Positions 44,953 to 53,446 of a stretch of DNA of 64,000 nucleotides are shown one piece after another. This DNA comes from Pirellulales bacterium. GTDB taxonomy: Bacteria; Planctomycetota; Planctomycetia; Pirellulales; Thermoguttaceae. The notes beneath the pieces were generated by a model, which saw only the letters and a program-made list of their open reading frames with translations, was not told where the DNA came from and searched no databases. The position numbers were made by a program, and so were the translations under genes. The DNA lies in NCBI GenBank assembly GCA_016931995.1, contig JAFGDS010000008.1, positions 20,221-84,220 of the forward strand, in the 5' to 3' direction. Position 1 is the first letter of the stretch; every line of letters begins with the position of its first letter.

Positions 44953-45312
44953 ATGAACGCGCCCTTGGACCAGATCCTCGAAACCTTTGAAAACCCCCAT
45001 CCGGGCCGGCCGTACACCGTGCGGATTGCATGCCCGGAGTTCACGTCGGTTTGTCCGAAAACGGGCCAGCCCGACTTCGGCACGCTCGTGTTCACCTACG
45101 TGCCCGGGCCGAAGTGCGTCGAACTGAAGAGCCTGAAGCTCTATCTGCAACAGTACCGCAATCTCGGTATCTACTACGAGGACGCGACAAACCGGATCCT
45201 GGACGACCTGGTGGGCTTGCTCTCGCCGCGGCGGATGACGCTGGAAGCCGCCTTCACGGCCCGCGGCGGCATCACGACCACCGTCACCGCGACGTTCGAG
45301 GCCGAACGCTGA
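44953..45312 (+). CDS. queF: preQ1 synthase (7-cyano-7-deazaguanine reductase)
   Basis: A 119-residue T-fold enzyme that reduces preQ0 to preQ1 with NADPH in queuosine synthesis. The family signature [20 protein letters not shown] contains the nucleophilic Cys34 and Asp41, followed by [17 protein letters not shown]. The length matches the short (unimodular) form. ATG 44953 has GGGAG 8 bases upstream; a longer frame upstream passes through the repeat and is not used. No other queuosine gene is in the window. Confidence 0.96.
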   Translation: MNAPLDQILETFENPHPGRPYTVRIACPEFTSVCPKTGQPDFGTLVFTYVPGPKCVELKSLKLYLQQYRNLGIYYEDATNRILDDLVGLLSPRRMTLEAAFTARGGITTTVTATFEAER

Positions 45313-45380
45313 GTCGCCCGATCGGCGGCGCGCCGCCACGATTCACCTTCAATGGAAGCCATTTCCCTTCCCGCCTCGCG

Positions 45381-46571
45381 ATGTTGCCTCGCCTCGTTTA
45401 CCGTCTGCTCACGGAGGTCTCGCCGCGATTGGCGTGGAAGGCGGCGCACTTGTGGGCGTACAAGGGAACGCGCGCCGTGGCGGCGCATCGCCGGCGGGCG
45501 GCGCGGGGAGAGCTGTTTCCGCCGTTTCTTTTCCTGGCTCTGACCAACGCGTGCAATCTCCACTGCCGGGGCTGCTGGATCGAAAGCCGCGGCCCGGTAT
45601 TCCGGCTCTCCGAGGCGGAGGTGGACGCCGTCATCGCGTCGGGCAAACGGCGCCATTCGTGGTTTTTCACGCTCCTGGGCGGCGAGCCGATGATGTATCC
45701 CGGCGCGCTCGACATCCCGCGGCGCCATCCGGATTGTTACTTCCAGATCATCACGAACGGCCTGTTTTTCGGCGACGACAACGTCCGCGAGATCCGCCGG
45801 CTGGGCAACGTCACGCCGTTGGTGAGCCTGGACGGGCCCGAGGAGGCCAACGACCGCCGCCGCGGCGCCGGCGTCTTCGCGGCCGCCACCGACGGCATGG
45901 CCCGGCTGAAGCGAGAGAAAATCCTCTTCGGCGTCGCCACCACCGTTACCGGCCAGAACCTGGACGAAGTGACCTCGGACGAGTACGTCCGCGGGTTTAT
46001 CCGGCGCGGGGCCATGTACCTGTGGTACTACGTCTTTCGCCCCGTGGGCGCCGATCCGGCGCCGGAGCTGTGCGTCGATCGCGAACAGATGCTGGAGCTG
46101 CGCCGCCGCCTCTTGGTCTTGCGGCGGCGCCATCCGATCGTTCTGATCGACACGTATTGGAACGCGGCCGGCGAGGCCGTCTGCCCGGCCGCGCTCGGGC
46201 TGGGGTTCCACATCGGCCCGCGGGGTAGCATCGAGCCCTGCCCCCCGTTGTCGTTCGCCCGCGAGACGATCCGCGACAACCAGGGCGACTTGGCCGCGAC
46301 GATCGACCGGAGCCGGTTTCTTCGGGCGTTTCAAGAGTTCGTCCGCGCGCGGACGCGGGGCTGCGTCATTCTGGAGCGGCCCGGCGAACTGGCCGAGTTC
46401 CTGCGCCAGTGGAACGTCACGGATTACAGCGGCCGCGACGCGCTGGCGGAGATCGCCGCCGGGACCGCCCGGACGAGCCACCACCTGCCCGGCGAGGAAA
46501 TCCCCGAAGACTACTGGTTTTATCGTCTTCTCAAGCGGCAGCTTTTCTTCGGGATGGGTGGCTACGGGTGA
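45381..46571 (+). CDS. Radical SAM enzyme
   Basis: A 396-residue protein. The iron-sulfur motif CNLHCRGC (Cys58, 62, 65) follows the strand LFLALTNA, then the GGEP motif (LLGGEPMMYP) for S-adenosylmethionine binding, and TNGLFF. A later Cys cluster (VCPAALGLGFHIGPRGSIEPCPP) resembles part of the SPASM/twitch auxiliary region, so an extra iron-sulfur cluster is possible. It follows queF by 68 bases. QueE-like function is unlikely because the motif spacing and size differ. Substrate unknown. Confidence 0.85.
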   Translation: MLPRLVYRLLTEVSPRLAWKAAHLWAYKGTRAVAAHRRRAARGELFPPFLFLALTNACNLHCRGCWIESRGPVFRLSEAEVDAVIASGKRRHSWFFTLLGGEPMMYPGALDIPRRHPDCYFQIITNGLFFGDDNVREIRRLGNVTPLVSLDGPEEANDRRRGAGVFAAATDGMARLKREKILFGVATTVTGQNLDEVTSDEYVRGFIRRGAMYLWYYVFRPVGADPAPELCVDREQMLELRRRLLVLRRRHPIVLIDTYWNAAGEAVCPAALGLGFHIGPRGSIEPCPPLSFARETIRDNQGDLAATIDRSRFLRAFQEFVRARTRGCVILERPGELAEFLRQWNVTDYSGRDALAEIAAGTARTSHHLPGEEIPEDYWFYRLLKRQLFFGMGGYG

Positions 46572-46744
46572 TTCGGGACCGGCCGCGCGGCCGGGGGCGG
46601 CGGCCTCTTGTTGTCGGGCGGTTCCGGCGGTATCCTGATGTCTGTCCCGGGCCCCCTCGATGCACGAAACCACAACCACGCCCTTCGTGCCTCAGGGCGT
46701 GCCACCCAACTTGAATTCGTTGCCTTGACGCGAAAGGTGCGTCC

Positions 46745-46948
46745 ATGACGCGATGGGAATACAAGACGATCAAACTCACCGCCAAGGGGTTTTTCGCTGG
46801 CGGCAAGGTGGACGAGCGCGAACTGGACACGCTGATGAACAACTTCGGCGACCAAGGCTGGGAGCTGGTCGCCGCCTTCGACACGAACCAATGGCCGGAC
46901 GGGATCACGCGGGACGTCTTCGTCTTGTTCAAACGTCCGAAATCATGA
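46745..46948 (+). CDS. DUF4177 small protein
   Basis: A 67-residue protein matching DUF4177: MTRWEYKTIKL at the start and LDTLMNNFGDQGWELVAAFD in the middle, ending in VFVLFKRPKS. The family has no known function and is often found as a stand-alone small cytoplasmic protein. The next gene begins 26 bases later on the same strand. Confidence 0.85.
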   Translation: MTRWEYKTIKLTAKGFFAGGKVDERELDTLMNNFGDQGWELVAAFDTNQWPDGITRDVFVLFKRPKS

Positions 46949-46973
46949 AGCCAAAGACACGGAGACCGACATC

Positions 46974-47399
46974 ATGCTCAAGACGAAACTGCTGCATCCG
47001 GAGATGCTGGGCGTGCTGGGCCAGGCGGGCCACGGATCGCAAATCCTGATCGCCGACGGCAACTACCCGTTCTCGACCGGCTCGCCCGCGTCGGCCAAAA
47101 AGGTCTTTTTGAACCTGATGCCCGGCGTCGTGACGGTCACGGACGTGCTCTCCGCGCTGGTGGCGGCTATTCCGATCGAAGCGGCCGCGGTGATGGTGCC
47201 CGACGACGGGGCCGACCAGCCCATCTTCGCCGAGTTCCAACGCATCCTGCCCAAAAGTCTGGAATTGACTCGGATCCATCGGTTTCCGTTCTACGAGAAG
47301 GTCCGCTCGGGCGACACGGCGTTGGTGATTGCCACGGCGGAGCAACGGATCTACGCCAATCTGCTGCTGACCGTCGGCGTGGTTCCGCCTGAAGCATGA
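46974..47399 (+). CDS. RbsD/FucU-family sugar mutarotase
   Basis: A 141-residue protein of the D-ribose pyranase / L-fucose mutarotase family, which speeds conversion between sugar anomers or ring forms. Family marks are MLKTKLLHPEMLGVLGQAGH with the catalytic-type His, ILIADGNYPF and the C-terminal IATAEQRIYANLLLTVGV. The closer match to FucU or RbsD cannot be settled by eye. Its stop overlaps the start of the site-2 protease gene by four bases, indicating translational coupling. Confidence 0.9.
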   Translation: MLKTKLLHPEMLGVLGQAGHGSQILIADGNYPFSTGSPASAKKVFLNLMPGVVTVTDVLSALVAAIPIEAAAVMVPDDGADQPIFAEFQRILPKSLELTRIHRFPFYEKVRSGDTALVIATAEQRIYANLLLTVGVVPPEA

Positions 47400-48274
47400 C
47401 ACGCCGCCGCGTCCTTTTGCCGTTGGTGCTCCTGGTGGCCACCGCCGTGTCCACCTTCTGGGCCGGCGCCACGCACTGGATGCCGGGGGCCTGTCTCGAC
47501 GGCTTCGCGTCGGCCGGCCAGGCGCTGTGGGAGCATTGGCCCGACGGGCTGGCCTACGCGGCGGCCGTGCTGGGGATCCTGTTCACTCACGAGATGGGCC
47601 ACTTCCTCGCGGCCTGGTGGCACGGCATCCCGGCCAGCTTCCCGTACTTCCTGCCCGTCCCGTTTACGCCCTTTGGCACCATGGGCGCGGTGATCCGGAT
47701 GCGCGGACACGGGGCGGATCGCCGCGCGATGTTCGATCTGGGCGTGGCCGGCCCCCTGGCGGGTTTGGCCGTCGCGCTGCCGATCACGTGGCTCGGCATC
47801 CGGCAGATGGGACCGCCCGTGCCGGGCGCCGTGGACATCGGATTCTACAATCCGCTGGTGTTCACCTTGCTCATCGACCGGCTCCGCCCCGAGCTGGCCG
47901 GCGACTCGATGATCTATCTCAGCCAGTTGAACCCCTTGCTCATGGCCGGCTGGGTGGGCATGTTCGTGACGGGGTTGAACATGCTGCCGATCAGCCAGCT
48001 CGACGGCGGGCACGTCGCCTATGCCCTGCTGGGACGCCGGGCACACCATCTCGCCAGGATGCTGCTGGTGGCGGCGATTATCTACGTGCTGGTCGCGGAA
48101 AAATACATGTGGGTGGTGTTAATCGTGCTCGTTTGCCTGATGGGCGCGGACCACCCGGCCACGGCCGACGACCGCGTGCCCTTGGGCCGGGTTCGCGCGG
48201 CGATCGGGTGGGTGGCCCTGACACTGCCGTTCTTCTGCTTTTCGCCCCGCGGCATCGGCGAGGTGATCTGGTGA
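47396..48274 (+). CDS. Site-2 protease-family membrane metalloprotease (M50)
   Basis: A 292-residue integral membrane protein with about six to seven segments. The zinc site is HEMGH (His65, Glu66, His69), and the second metal motif is LDGGH near 202-206 (SQLDGGHVAYALLGRRAHH). This matches the EcsB-less, planctomycete-type S2P proteins rather than full RseP, since no PDZ domain is present. It starts inside the RbsD/FucU stop codon. S2Ps cut within membranes, often to release sigma factors; no target is visible here. Confidence 0.9.
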   Translation: MTRRRVLLPLVLLVATAVSTFWAGATHWMPGACLDGFASAGQALWEHWPDGLAYAAAVLGILFTHEMGHFLAAWWHGIPASFPYFLPVPFTPFGTMGAVIRMRGHGADRRAMFDLGVAGPLAGLAVALPITWLGIRQMGPPVPGAVDIGFYNPLVFTLLIDRLRPELAGDSMIYLSQLNPLLMAGWVGMFVTGLNMLPISQLDGGHVAYALLGRRAHHLARMLLVAAIIYVLVAEKYMWVVLIVLVCLMGADHPATADDRVPLGRVRAAIGWVALTLPFFCFSPRGIGEVIW

Positions 48275-48275
48275 A

Positions 48276-48293
48276 ACCACCCTGTCGGGTGGT
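48276..48293. repeat. Hairpin at the 3' end of the M50 gene
   Basis: ACCACCC-TGTC-GGGTGGT is a perfect 7-bp stem starting two bases after the stop codon. No T-run follows, so it may protect the mRNA end rather than terminate transcription. Confidence 0.6.
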
Positions 48294-48456
48294 GTCGCTT
48301 CGGGCCCGTCCCGGTCCGAAACCAACTCTTGGAGACACGCGCGGCACGTCTTAGAATAGATGGTTTCCCCGTCGGGGCGGCACTGCGGGGCAGGCCAGCA
48401 GGGGCACTCGACGCGTTGTTCGTTGAATTGAGGTTATCCGCGGCAGGTTGCGATCC

Positions 48457-50175
48457 ATGACGAATGACTCTGACCTTGGCCGGGAAGAGCCGGTCCAGAC
48501 GCCCGATTCTTCCGCCACGCCGGACGCGCCCGGCAACGGCGACCCTTCCCTCGCGGCTGACGCGAATACCGAGCCCGTCGCCCAAGAAGTTTCCGGCGCG
48601 GGGGGCGGCTCGGCGCCCAAGCGGGCGCCGCGGATTCTGATCGGCTCACAACGCGACCGCGGCTCCGTGACGCCTCGCGCGAAGCGCGACTGGTACGTGC
48701 CGGGCGAGGACTCCGAGAAACCGGCCGAGGAGCCGGTCTCGTCCGAAGACGCCCCCAACCGCGCCGAGGTGGAGGGGCCGCTTGTCGCCGACGCGAAGAC
48801 CGACCTGGTCGAGGAGCCGACGGCCGAAGAACCCGCAGCGCCGCCCGCACAGGAAGGACCATCCGCCGCGCCGCCGCCGTCTGATGAGCCAACCGACGCG
48901 GAACCGGCCGCGCGGCGCCGGCATTTCCCGCCGCCGAGTCGGCGATCGCAGTTGCCCACGGACCTCGAGGCGGAGTTCGAGGCGGCCCTGGGCGACGCTC
49001 CGTTGGAGGAGTTGCTCGCCACGGACGAGACCGTTTCGCGGCAGGCGACGCTCGAGCCGGAGTCGCGCATGCAGGGCCGCGTGGTGGCGGTCGAGCGGGA
49101 GGACGTTTTCGTCGAGCTGGCCGGCAGCCGCGAGCAGGGCGTCGTTCCCTTGCCGCATTTCGCCCAGCCGCCCGAGGTCGGGGCCGTCGTCGATGTGATC
49201 GTGAAGCGGTTCAATCGGGAGGACGGGCTCTACGAGCTGGGGTTGCCGCACGCCGCGGTCAACGTGGGCGATTGGTCGGATCTGACCGAGGGCATGATCG
49301 TCGACGCCCGGATTACTGGCCACAACGCCGGCGGGTTGGAATGCGAGGTGAATCACATCCGCGGGTTCATTCCCGTCAGTCAGATTTCGCTTTACCGCGT
49401 CGAGGATCTGGCGCAGTTCGTGGGCGAGAAGTTTTCGTGTTTGGTCACCGAGGCCAACCCGCAACGCCGCAATCTCGTGCTTAGCCATCGCGCCGTGCTC
49501 GAGCGCGAGAAGGAGGAAGCCCGCCAAAATCTGCTCGAATCGCTTGCCCCCGGCCAAATCCACGAGGGCGTGGTGCGGAAACTCATGGACTTCGGCGCCT
49601 TCGTCGATTTGGGCGGCGTGGATGGGCTGCTCCACATCAGCCAGTTGGGGTGGGGACGCGTGAATCATCCCAGCGACGTCCTGGCCGAAGGTCAGCGGAT
49701 CCAGGTGAAGATCCAGAAGATCGACCTCGAGTCGAACCGGATCAGCCTCGGCTACCGCGAGATGTTGGCCAACCCCTGGGACGACGCCGCCCGGAAGTAC
49801 CCGGTCAACACCGTGGTCAAGGGCAAGGTGGCCAAGCTGATGGAGTTCGGCGCGTTCGTCGAGCTCGAACCGGGGGTGGAAGGGCTGGTGCACATCAGCG
49901 AGTTGGCGCACAAACGCGTTTGGCGCGCCAGCGACGTCGTGGCCGAGGGTCAGGAAGTCGAGGTCATGGTCAAGTCGTTCGACGCGAAGGCCCAGCGGAT
50001 CGGCCTTTCGATGAAAGACGTCTTGCCGGTGCCCGAAACCCAGAAAAAGGACGAGCCGACGGACGAGGATCTCGCCGCGGCGATGCCCAAGCCGGGTAAA
50101 CAGCGTCCCGCGAAGCCGCTTCGCGGCGGACTGGGCCGCGCCGCCGGCGGCGACCGCTTCGGGCTGAAGTGGTAG
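48457..50175 (+). CDS. S1-domain RNA-binding protein (ribosomal protein S1-like)
   Basis: A 572-residue protein. Residues 1-200 are acidic, Pro/Ala/Glu-rich and probably disordered. Four S1 OB-fold repeats follow near 202-270, 278-345, 365-435 and 450-522; the last two have the classic LMDFGAFVDLGGVDGLLHIS and LMEFGAFVELEPGVEGLVHI cores. A short basic tail ends the protein. Planctomycete S1 proteins have this four-domain plan, so it could be the main rpsA product, but with fewer domains than the six of E. coli I leave the symbol open. The ribosome site before ATG 48457 is weak. Confidence 0.85.
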   Translation: MTNDSDLGREEPVQTPDSSATPDAPGNGDPSLAADANTEPVAQEVSGAGGGSAPKRAPRILIGSQRDRGSVTPRAKRDWYVPGEDSEKPAEEPVSSEDAPNRAEVEGPLVADAKTDLVEEPTAEEPAAPPAQEGPSAAPPPSDEPTDAEPAARRRHFPPPSRRSQLPTDLEAEFEAALGDAPLEELLATDETVSRQATLEPESRMQGRVVAVEREDVFVELAGSREQGVVPLPHFAQPPEVGAVVDVIVKRFNREDGLYELGLPHAAVNVGDWSDLTEGMIVDARITGHNAGGLECEVNHIRGFIPVSQISLYRVEDLAQFVGEKFSCLVTEANPQRRNLVLSHRAVLEREKEEARQNLLESLAPGQIHEGVVRKLMDFGAFVDLGGVDGLLHISQLGWGRVNHPSDVLAEGQRIQVKIQKIDLESNRISLGYREMLANPWDDAARKYPVNTVVKGKVAKLMEFGAFVELEPGVEGLVHISELAHKRVWRASDVVAEGQEVEVMVKSFDAKAQRIGLSMKDVLPVPETQKKDEPTDEDLAAAMPKPGKQRPAKPLRGGLGRAAGGDRFGLKW

Positions 50176-50253
50176 CGAGTCGGGTTTCGTCCGCGCCGCA
50201 AGACCGCTTGGCCGCTTGACTGCTTACGGCTTCGCAAGGAAAAACGCGCGTGC

Positions 50254-50270
50254 CACTGGCCTTGCCAGTG
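50254..50270. repeat. Family D hairpin
   Basis: CACTGGC-CTT-GCCAGTG, followed by a further CAGTGGCA. It lies between the convergent S1 and histidine kinase genes and might act in 3' end formation for both. Confidence 0.8.
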
Positions 50271-50279
50271 CAGTGGCAA

Positions 50280-52652
50280 TCACGACGCAACGGGCGTCTC
50301 GGGCACAACGATCCGCGCGGCGATGCTTTCGAGCGTGCGAAGGCCGGCCTCCACCTTCGCGGCGTCGCCGGCCTTTGCGGCTGACTCGATGTCCATCGAC
50401 GGCTGGGTCAGCACGGGGAATCCCGCCGTGCCGCCCGCGCCTTTGAGCCAGTGGGCCAGTCCCGCCACGGTTTCGAAGTCGCCGGCCGTCCGCGCCTGCC
50501 GCATGGCGCCGAGCCGTTCGCGAAGGTAGCCGACGAACTCGCGAACGATATCGCGGTAGACGGGCTCGTCGATGGGCAGCTTCGAGTGCAGCGGCAACCC
50601 CGAAGCGCTCTCCACCGCCGCGTCGGCGCCGGACCAGGCCGACGCGATCGGCGCTTCGTCGACCGAGGAGGTCCCCAAGGCTTGAGCCACCGCGCGGACA
50701 AGCACCTCCGGATCCACCGGCTTGGTCAGATAGCCGGAACATCCGGCCGACGCGCATTTCTCTTCGTCGCCCTTCATGGCATGGGCGGTCAGGGCGAGGA
50801 TGGGCACGCCAATGCCTTTGCGGCGCAGCCGGGCCGTGGCGGTGTAGCCGTCGAGCACGGGCATTTGCATGTCCATCAAAATGAGATCGAACGATTGTCG
50901 CAGGGCCAATTCGACGCCGATTTGGCCGTTCTCGGCGCACGTGACGCGCGCTCCCGCCCGCTGCAGCACGACGCGGATGAGCTTCCGGTTCGTCTCCCCA
51001 TCCTCGACGAGGAGGATGCGGGAACCGGGCAGGCGCACCAGGTCCTCGTGGACGGTTCTGGGAGCGGTGGCCACCGCGTCGGTGGGGATGCTCTCGAGCA
51101 CCCGGACGCCGTCGAGCGATCCCACGTCCAGAACGACGGCAAAGGTGCTGCCCTCGTTGGGCTTGCTGCGCACGCTGATGGACCCGCCGAGAGCTTCGGC
51201 GATGCGGCGGCAGATGGCCAGCCCCAGGCCCGTCCCGCCGAATTCGCGCGTCACCGAGTTGTCGGCCTGCATGAAAGGATCGAAGATCCGCTGCAGGTTA
51301 TCCTCGGCGATGCCGATGCCCGTGTCGATCACCTGGATGTGCAGCTGCGGCCGGGACGGCTCGCCGTTGAGGCGGACGACCACCTTGACGTAGCCCTGTT
51401 TCGTGAACTTGATCGCGTTGCCGACAAGATTCATCAGCAGTTCGCGAAGCCGCGTGGGATCGGTCTCGATGACCTCGGGCACGCCGCCGGCCCATTCGTA
51501 GTCGAGACGGAGCCCCTTCTCCTTGGCGCGAACGCGGAGCACGGAGATGACGTCGACGATGATCTCGTGCGGCGAGCATCGGATCCGGTGGATATCCAGC
51601 TTGCCGGCTTCGATCTTCGAGAGGTCCAGGATGTCGTTGATGAGGCCGAGAAGATGTTTGCCGCTGCTGTGGATGGTGTCGAGGTAGTCCTTCCGCGTCG
51701 CCTCGCTGCCGCCGTCCATGCCCTTGCGCAAAAGCGAGGTGAAGCCGAGAATGGCGTTCATGGGCGTGCGGATTTCGTGGCTCATGTTGGCCAGAAATTG
51801 GCTCTTGGCGCGGTTGGCGGCCTCGGCGGCGTCGCGCGAGCGCTCCAGATCGGCCTGAATCTGCTTGCGCTGGTTGATCTCTTCCTCCAGCTCGAGCGTC
51901 CGCAGCCGGACGCGCTCCTCGAGCTGCTCGTTCGCCTCTTGGAGGGCGTTTTCCGAGACCTCGATCTGACGGAGCATGCGGTTGAACGCGAGGCAGAGGT
52001 TGCCCAGTTCGTCTTGCGCGCGCGGCTCGACGCGGATCGAATAATCGCCCTCGCTGGTGATGCGTTCGGAAGCGGCGGCCAGCTCCAGAATGGGCCGGGC
52101 AATGGCCTTCTGCAATCCCGTCGAAAAAACGATCGACACGGTGAGCGAGCAGATCGTGACGACGGCGGCGATGAGGGCGTAGTCCCGGAATTGCGCGCGC
52201 AGCTCGTCCGTGTTGGCCAGGAGAAAGAGCGTTCCGACCGGCTCGTCCTTGTCCAACACCGGCTGGAACAGCTCGATGCGACCGTCCTCGGCAAAGCGGA
52301 ACCCTTGCGCCCCCGGTGTCGCGGGGGGCGGGACGTCGTGCCCTTGGCGCGTGTACGTCGCGAGGGCCTTGCCCTCGACGTTGTACAGGCAAGCCGAATC
52401 CACGGACGGCTGGAGCCGGAGGGAATCGAGCAGCCGTTGCGCCGCCGCGGCGTTCTGGAAAGTCAAAACCGCGGTGCTGTTGAAGGCGAGGACCCTTGCG
52501 TTGGTCTCGAGTTCCCGAATTTTCGCCGACCGGAAGGCGCGCACGTCGTTGAACACGAAGCCGACGCAGCAAAGGAGCAGCGCGACGCCTCCGGACGCCA
52601 TGACCAGCGTGATCAGCTTCGCCCGGATGGAAAGGTCACTGAACGATCGCAT
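50280..52652 (-). CDS. Hybrid histidine kinase with CHASE8-like sensor, REC and Hpt
   Basis: A 790-residue inner-membrane kinase. Membrane segments near 12-33 and 160-178 bracket a periplasmic domain (35-155) whose LAFNSTAVLTFQNAAAAQRL and ACLYNVEGKALATY segments resemble CHASE8. HAMP is near 180-235, a coiled coil near 230-285, HisKA with phosphoacceptor His292 (SHEIRTPMN), HATPase with N412 box and GGTGLGLAI. A receiver follows with Asp594 (LILMDMQMPVLDG), then an Hpt domain with His734 (LAHWLKGAGG). All phosphorelay residues are present. GAGGT precedes ATG 52652 by 7 bases. It follows yfiR-like and TonB-receptor genes on the same strand, so those proteins probably control it. No DNA-binding response regulator is adjacent. 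Confidence 0.92.
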   Translation of the reverse strand: MRSFSDLSIRAKLITLVMASGGVALLLCCVGFVFNDVRAFRSAKIRELETNARVLAFNSTAVLTFQNAAAAQRLLDSLRLQPSVDSACLYNVEGKALATYTRQGHDVPPPATPGAQGFRFAEDGRIELFQPVLDKDEPVGTLFLLANTDELRAQFRDYALIAAVVTICSLTVSIVFSTGLQKAIARPILELAAASERITSEGDYSIRVEPRAQDELGNLCLAFNRMLRQIEVSENALQEANEQLEERVRLRTLELEEEINQRKQIQADLERSRDAAEAANRAKSQFLANMSHEIRTPMNAILGFTSLLRKGMDGGSEATRKDYLDTIHSSGKHLLGLINDILDLSKIEAGKLDIHRIRCSPHEIIVDVISVLRVRAKEKGLRLDYEWAGGVPEVIETDPTRLRELLMNLVGNAIKFTKQGYVKVVVRLNGEPSRPQLHIQVIDTGIGIAEDNLQRIFDPFMQADNSVTREFGGTGLGLAICRRIAEALGGSISVRSKPNEGSTFAVVLDVGSLDGVRVLESIPTDAVATAPRTVHEDLVRLPGSRILLVEDGETNRKLIRVVLQRAGARVTCAENGQIGVELALRQSFDLILMDMQMPVLDGYTATARLRRKGIGVPILALTAHAMKGDEEKCASAGCSGYLTKPVDPEVLVRAVAQALGTSSVDEAPIASAWSGADAAVESASGLPLHSKLPIDEPVYRDIVREFVGYLRERLGAMRQARTAGDFETVAGLAHWLKGAGGTAGFPVLTQPSMDIESAAKAGDAAKVEAGLRTLESIAARIVVPETPVAS

Positions 52653-52766
52653 CGGATAACCTCGCACGGCGTTTGTTTCAAACGGCAATCCAAGCGTTGG
52701 CGGGGCGAGGATCCGTTCGCCGGCCCTGGGGGAGCGGTCTTCCGATGACGTTGCGCTGGATCGGGT

Positions 52767-53432
52767 TCAATCCTCGGGGTCTTGCACGATGACGGCCAAC
52801 TTGAGCAGTTTCGCGTCCACGGTCAGCCTCTGACGCCGGACCGAGTCCACGTTGATCTCGAAACGGACGGTGTCCTCCTCGACGAAGAAGCTCACGGTGC
52901 CTCCCCAGCGGGCAAAACCCGCCTCGTCGCCCACCAGGAGCACGGGCGATTTGCCCAGCTTCTGGATCGCCGCGGCCTGGATCTCTTTCGACGTCGTCTT
53001 GGGAACAAAGAGGATATGGCAGGGGCGGTACGCCTCGAGCGAGCTCATCCTGTGAACGACGATGGGCCGGCGCTGGATCTGTTTGCTCTCGGCAATGCGA
53101 TCCAACGCGCCGCCGAACGGATCCTCGCCAAGCACGCCGATCACGAACGGCGCTTCCCTGCCGCCGAACACCGTCGGCGGCCAGTCGACGTAACGGCCGA
53201 AACTATACAGAAACGCCGCCTTGACGTTGTACTCGTGCTGTGGGTTGACCGAGACGGGCGCCGCCGTCTGCGCCGCGGCCCCGGTCGGCGCGACGAGCAT
53301 CGCCGCCACGATCGCCCATCGAAGCGCCCTGCCGCACGCCTCGCGCCGCGGAACGTCCCCGCGGCGGCCGCGCCGGGCAGCCGGCGCGTCGCGTCGCGAG
53401 TCGGATCGTCTTGGGCAAGCGGACCTATACAC
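52767..53432 (-). CDS. YfiR-like periplasmic protein (DUF4154)
   Basis: A 221-residue exported protein. After an unusually long Arg-rich leader, a hydrophobic signal core (WAIVAAMLVAPTGAAAQ) precedes the YfiR domain: YNVKAAFLYSFGRYVDWPP, then FVIGVLGEDPFGGALD, YRPCHILFVPKT, and VLLVGDEAGFARWGGTVSF. YfiR proteins bind and inhibit CHASE8 sensor proteins in the periplasm. GTG 53432 is chosen because AGGA lies 5-6 bases upstream; a GTG at 53459 overlapping the TonB gene is the alternative. The kinase gene follows 114 bases downstream. Confidence 0.85.
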   Translation of the reverse strand: MYRSACPRRSDSRRDAPAARRGRRGDVPRREACGRALRWAIVAAMLVAPTGAAAQTAAPVSVNPQHEYNVKAAFLYSFGRYVDWPPTVFGGREAPFVIGVLGEDPFGGALDRIAESKQIQRRPIVVHRMSSLEAYRPCHILFVPKTTSKEIQAAAIQKLGKSPVLLVGDEAGFARWGGTVSFFVEEDTVRFEINVDSVRRQRLTVDAKLLKLAVIVQDPED

Positions 53433-53446
53433 GCGAATCCTCGTCC

